Positions 62,808 to 64,000 of a stretch of 64,000 bases of DNA are shown here, in pieces (positions within the stretch are counted from its first letter, which is position 1; each line of letters begins with the position of its first letter). This DNA is from Flavobacteria bacterium BBFL7 (GTDB lineage: Bacteria > Bacteroidota > Bacteroidia > Flavobacteriales > Flavobacteriaceae), in contig CH672374.1 of the NCBI GenBank assembly GCA_000153385.1, forward strand, positions 1,800,544 through 1,864,543, read 5' to 3'. The notes beneath the pieces are model-generated. The model saw only the letters and a program-made list of their open reading frames with translations. It was not told the DNA's origin and ran no database searches. Both the position numbers and the translations under genes were made by a program.

Positions 62808-64000
62808 ATGATGCGAAAGCTTTCTAAAAAACTGTCTGAAGAAGAAAAAACAGTGGCTAAAAACTATGGTGCACTTATCGTTCTTCAAGGATTGAATTAC
62901 TTATTACCATTACTCATCATTCCATTTTTAGAGCGACAGCTGGGGCTAGAAAAATTTGGTCTGGTAATGCTAGCACAGTATCTGATGGCATTTTGTGTCG
63001 CGGCAGCAGATTTTGGTTTTAATGTTACCGCAACAAGAGAAATTTCAATATTAAAAGCTGAAAAAGGAGATTATTCTACCATTTACTTTAAAGTTTTTTG
63101 GGCAAGAATGATTTTGCTTGTAGTTGTATTTATGCTATTAAACTTAGTCGTCTTTTTAGTACCTAGATTCACAGTAGAATGGGAGATTTACTTATTGAGT
63201 TATGGTGCAGTTATAGGTCAAATATTGTTACCTGATTGGTTTTTTCAAGGAATTGAAAAAATGAAGTTACTTACGATAGTAAATGTTTTAGCAAAACTAA
63301 TTTTCACGCTTTTATTATTTCTATTTATTTCGAATCCAGATGATTACACTTTTGTTCCGATTTTTAATTCTATTGGTTTTTTGACTGCTGGCTTAATTTC
63401 GTTTTTTCTAAGTTTAAAGTATGTAAAATGGCAATGGCCTAATTTTAAGGATTCTAAAGATTTTTATAATGAGAGCTTCCAGATTTTTATTTCCAATATA
63501 GCCTCGCAGTTGAGCAATGCTGCAAATGGGGTGGTATTAGGCTTTTTTGGTGGTGATGCAATTGTTGGTATTTTTAGTGCTTTTGATAAATTGATTATTG
63601 CAGCAAAAAAAATGTATCTTCCTTTTTATCAAGCGATGTATCCGTATTTTTCAAGGAAATCTTTTAATGAGAAATTAAAGATGATGAAGAAATTGATTCC
63701 TGTAATTACCATTGTAGGTATTATTGGATTTAGTATTATATTCCTGATGGGAGACTGGATTATTCAATCGCTATATAAAGATGATACTATTTATGAGAAC
63801 GTTTATCTATTCAAATGGATGGGATTGATAGCTTTTTTTACAGGCTTGAGCTTATTATTCCATTCTCTTTATGCTCCAGCAAGAAAACTATTTAATGACA
63901 GGATGAAGATGACTATAATTGCTGGTATATTTAATATTATTTTGAGTTTAATAATTGTTCCTATTTATGGTTTAAAAGGGACTGTGATATCAGTAATATG
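62808..64000 (+). CDS. O-antigen/polysaccharide flippase (Wzx-like), C-terminus outside window
   Basis: The frame opens at ATG 62808 (a second ATG follows directly) and runs to the window end, so it is partial; about 397 codons are present. It has many hydrophobic segments, starting with GALIVLQGLNYLLPLLIIPFLERQLG and AADFGFNVTATREIS, then ISNIASQLSNAANGVVLGFFGG. This is the MATE/Wzx multidrug/oligosaccharidyl-lipid/polysaccharide exporter pattern. It would flip undecaprenyl-linked repeat units across the inner membrane. It is the last gene of the visible polysaccharide locus. Confidence 0.88.
   Translation, partial: MMRKLSKKLSEEEKTVAKNYGALIVLQGLNYLLPLLIIPFLERQLGLEKFGLVMLAQYLMAFCVAAADFGFNVTATREISILKAEKGDYSTIYFKVFWARMILLVVVFMLLNLVVFLVPRFTVEWEIYLLSYGAVIGQILLPDWFFQGIEKMKLLTIVNVLAKLIFTLLLFLFISNPDDYTFVPIFNSIGFLTAGLISFFLSLKYVKWQWPNFKDSKDFYNESFQIFISNIASQLSNAANGVVLGFFGGDAIVGIFSAFDKLIIAAKKMYLPFYQAMYPYFSRKSFNEKLKMMKKLIPVITIVGIIGFSIIFLMGDWIIQSLYKDDTIYENVYLFKWMGLIAFFTGLSLLFHSLYAPARKLFNDRMKMTIIAGIFNIILSLIIVPIYGLKGTVISVI

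Noticed and set aside
1-64000. CRISPR arrays, insertion sequences, rRNA operons, classical riboswitches
   Set aside because: I found no regularly spaced direct repeats, transposase frames, rRNA sequence or recognisable riboswitch cores.

Overview
The window looks like the chromosome of a marine Flavobacteriaceae member (Bacteroidota). I lean towards Nonlabens or a close relative, but the genus is an inference. The evidence is low GC (mid-30s by eye), Bacteroidota-type -7 promoter elements (TAnnTTTG) in front of many genes, a type IX secretion sorting domain, DUF4175 and DUF4837 family proteins, separate GlnRS and GluRS, and TonB-linked receptors with carboxypeptidase-like N-terminal domains.

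Layout. 1-12.3 kb: end of an outer-membrane receptor gene, lepA, a CPA1 antiporter, an MBL hydrolase, S8, M1 and S41 peptidases, rnpA and a double-OmpA protein. 12.3-14.8 kb: an arsenic cassette (arsR, DUF6428, arsC-like phosphatase, ACR3 pump) with two near-identical ArsR-type operators. 15.1-18.7 kb: a His-rich exported protein, a TonB receptor with a His-rich tail, a DUF2892 protein and a Crp/Fnr regulator. 18.7-20.5 kb: small minus-strand genes ending in rpiB. 20.46-21.1 kb: a non-coding AT-rich stretch with clustered DnaA boxes, my candidate for oriC. 21.4-34.8 kb: rnr, an overlooked 55-residue Cys4 protein, tRNA-Cys, folB, glnS, a YtxH/holin-X/DUF6327 operon, an SPFH protein, gltX and an AlkB-type monooxygenase. 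34.9-41.6 kb: DUF4175, ybeY, mnmG and a methyltransferase, with parS sites at both ends of mnmG. 41.7-51.9 kb: holB, pgk, a frameshifted MltD-like transglycosylase, tatA, an M23 peptidase, a GH3-like enzyme and a DUF6909-like protein. 51.9-64 kb: a surface-polysaccharide locus (wzz-like, rfbBACD, gmd, fcl, methyltransferase, wzx) interrupted by two secreted-protein genes.

The most striking pattern is a short palindrome, ideal form ACGCTTTCGCGAAAGCGT. It appears 15 times with a perfect TTTCGCGAAA core and twice with one mismatch. Six copies are intergenic and eleven lie inside genes, eight of those in the frame that reads Ala-Phe-Ala-Lys-Ala. Degenerate coding copies differ only at synonymous positions. 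It looks like a genome-wide DNA motif built into coding sequence, comparable in style to HIP1 of cyanobacteria or to chromosome-organising sites, and its role is unknown to me.

Together, the DnaA-box cluster near 20.7-20.96 kb and the two parS sites at 38.8 and 40.7 kb suggest that the window lies in the origin region, where ParB would load and DnaA would initiate. Gene orientation left of the candidate origin does not fit well, so this needs a skew test.
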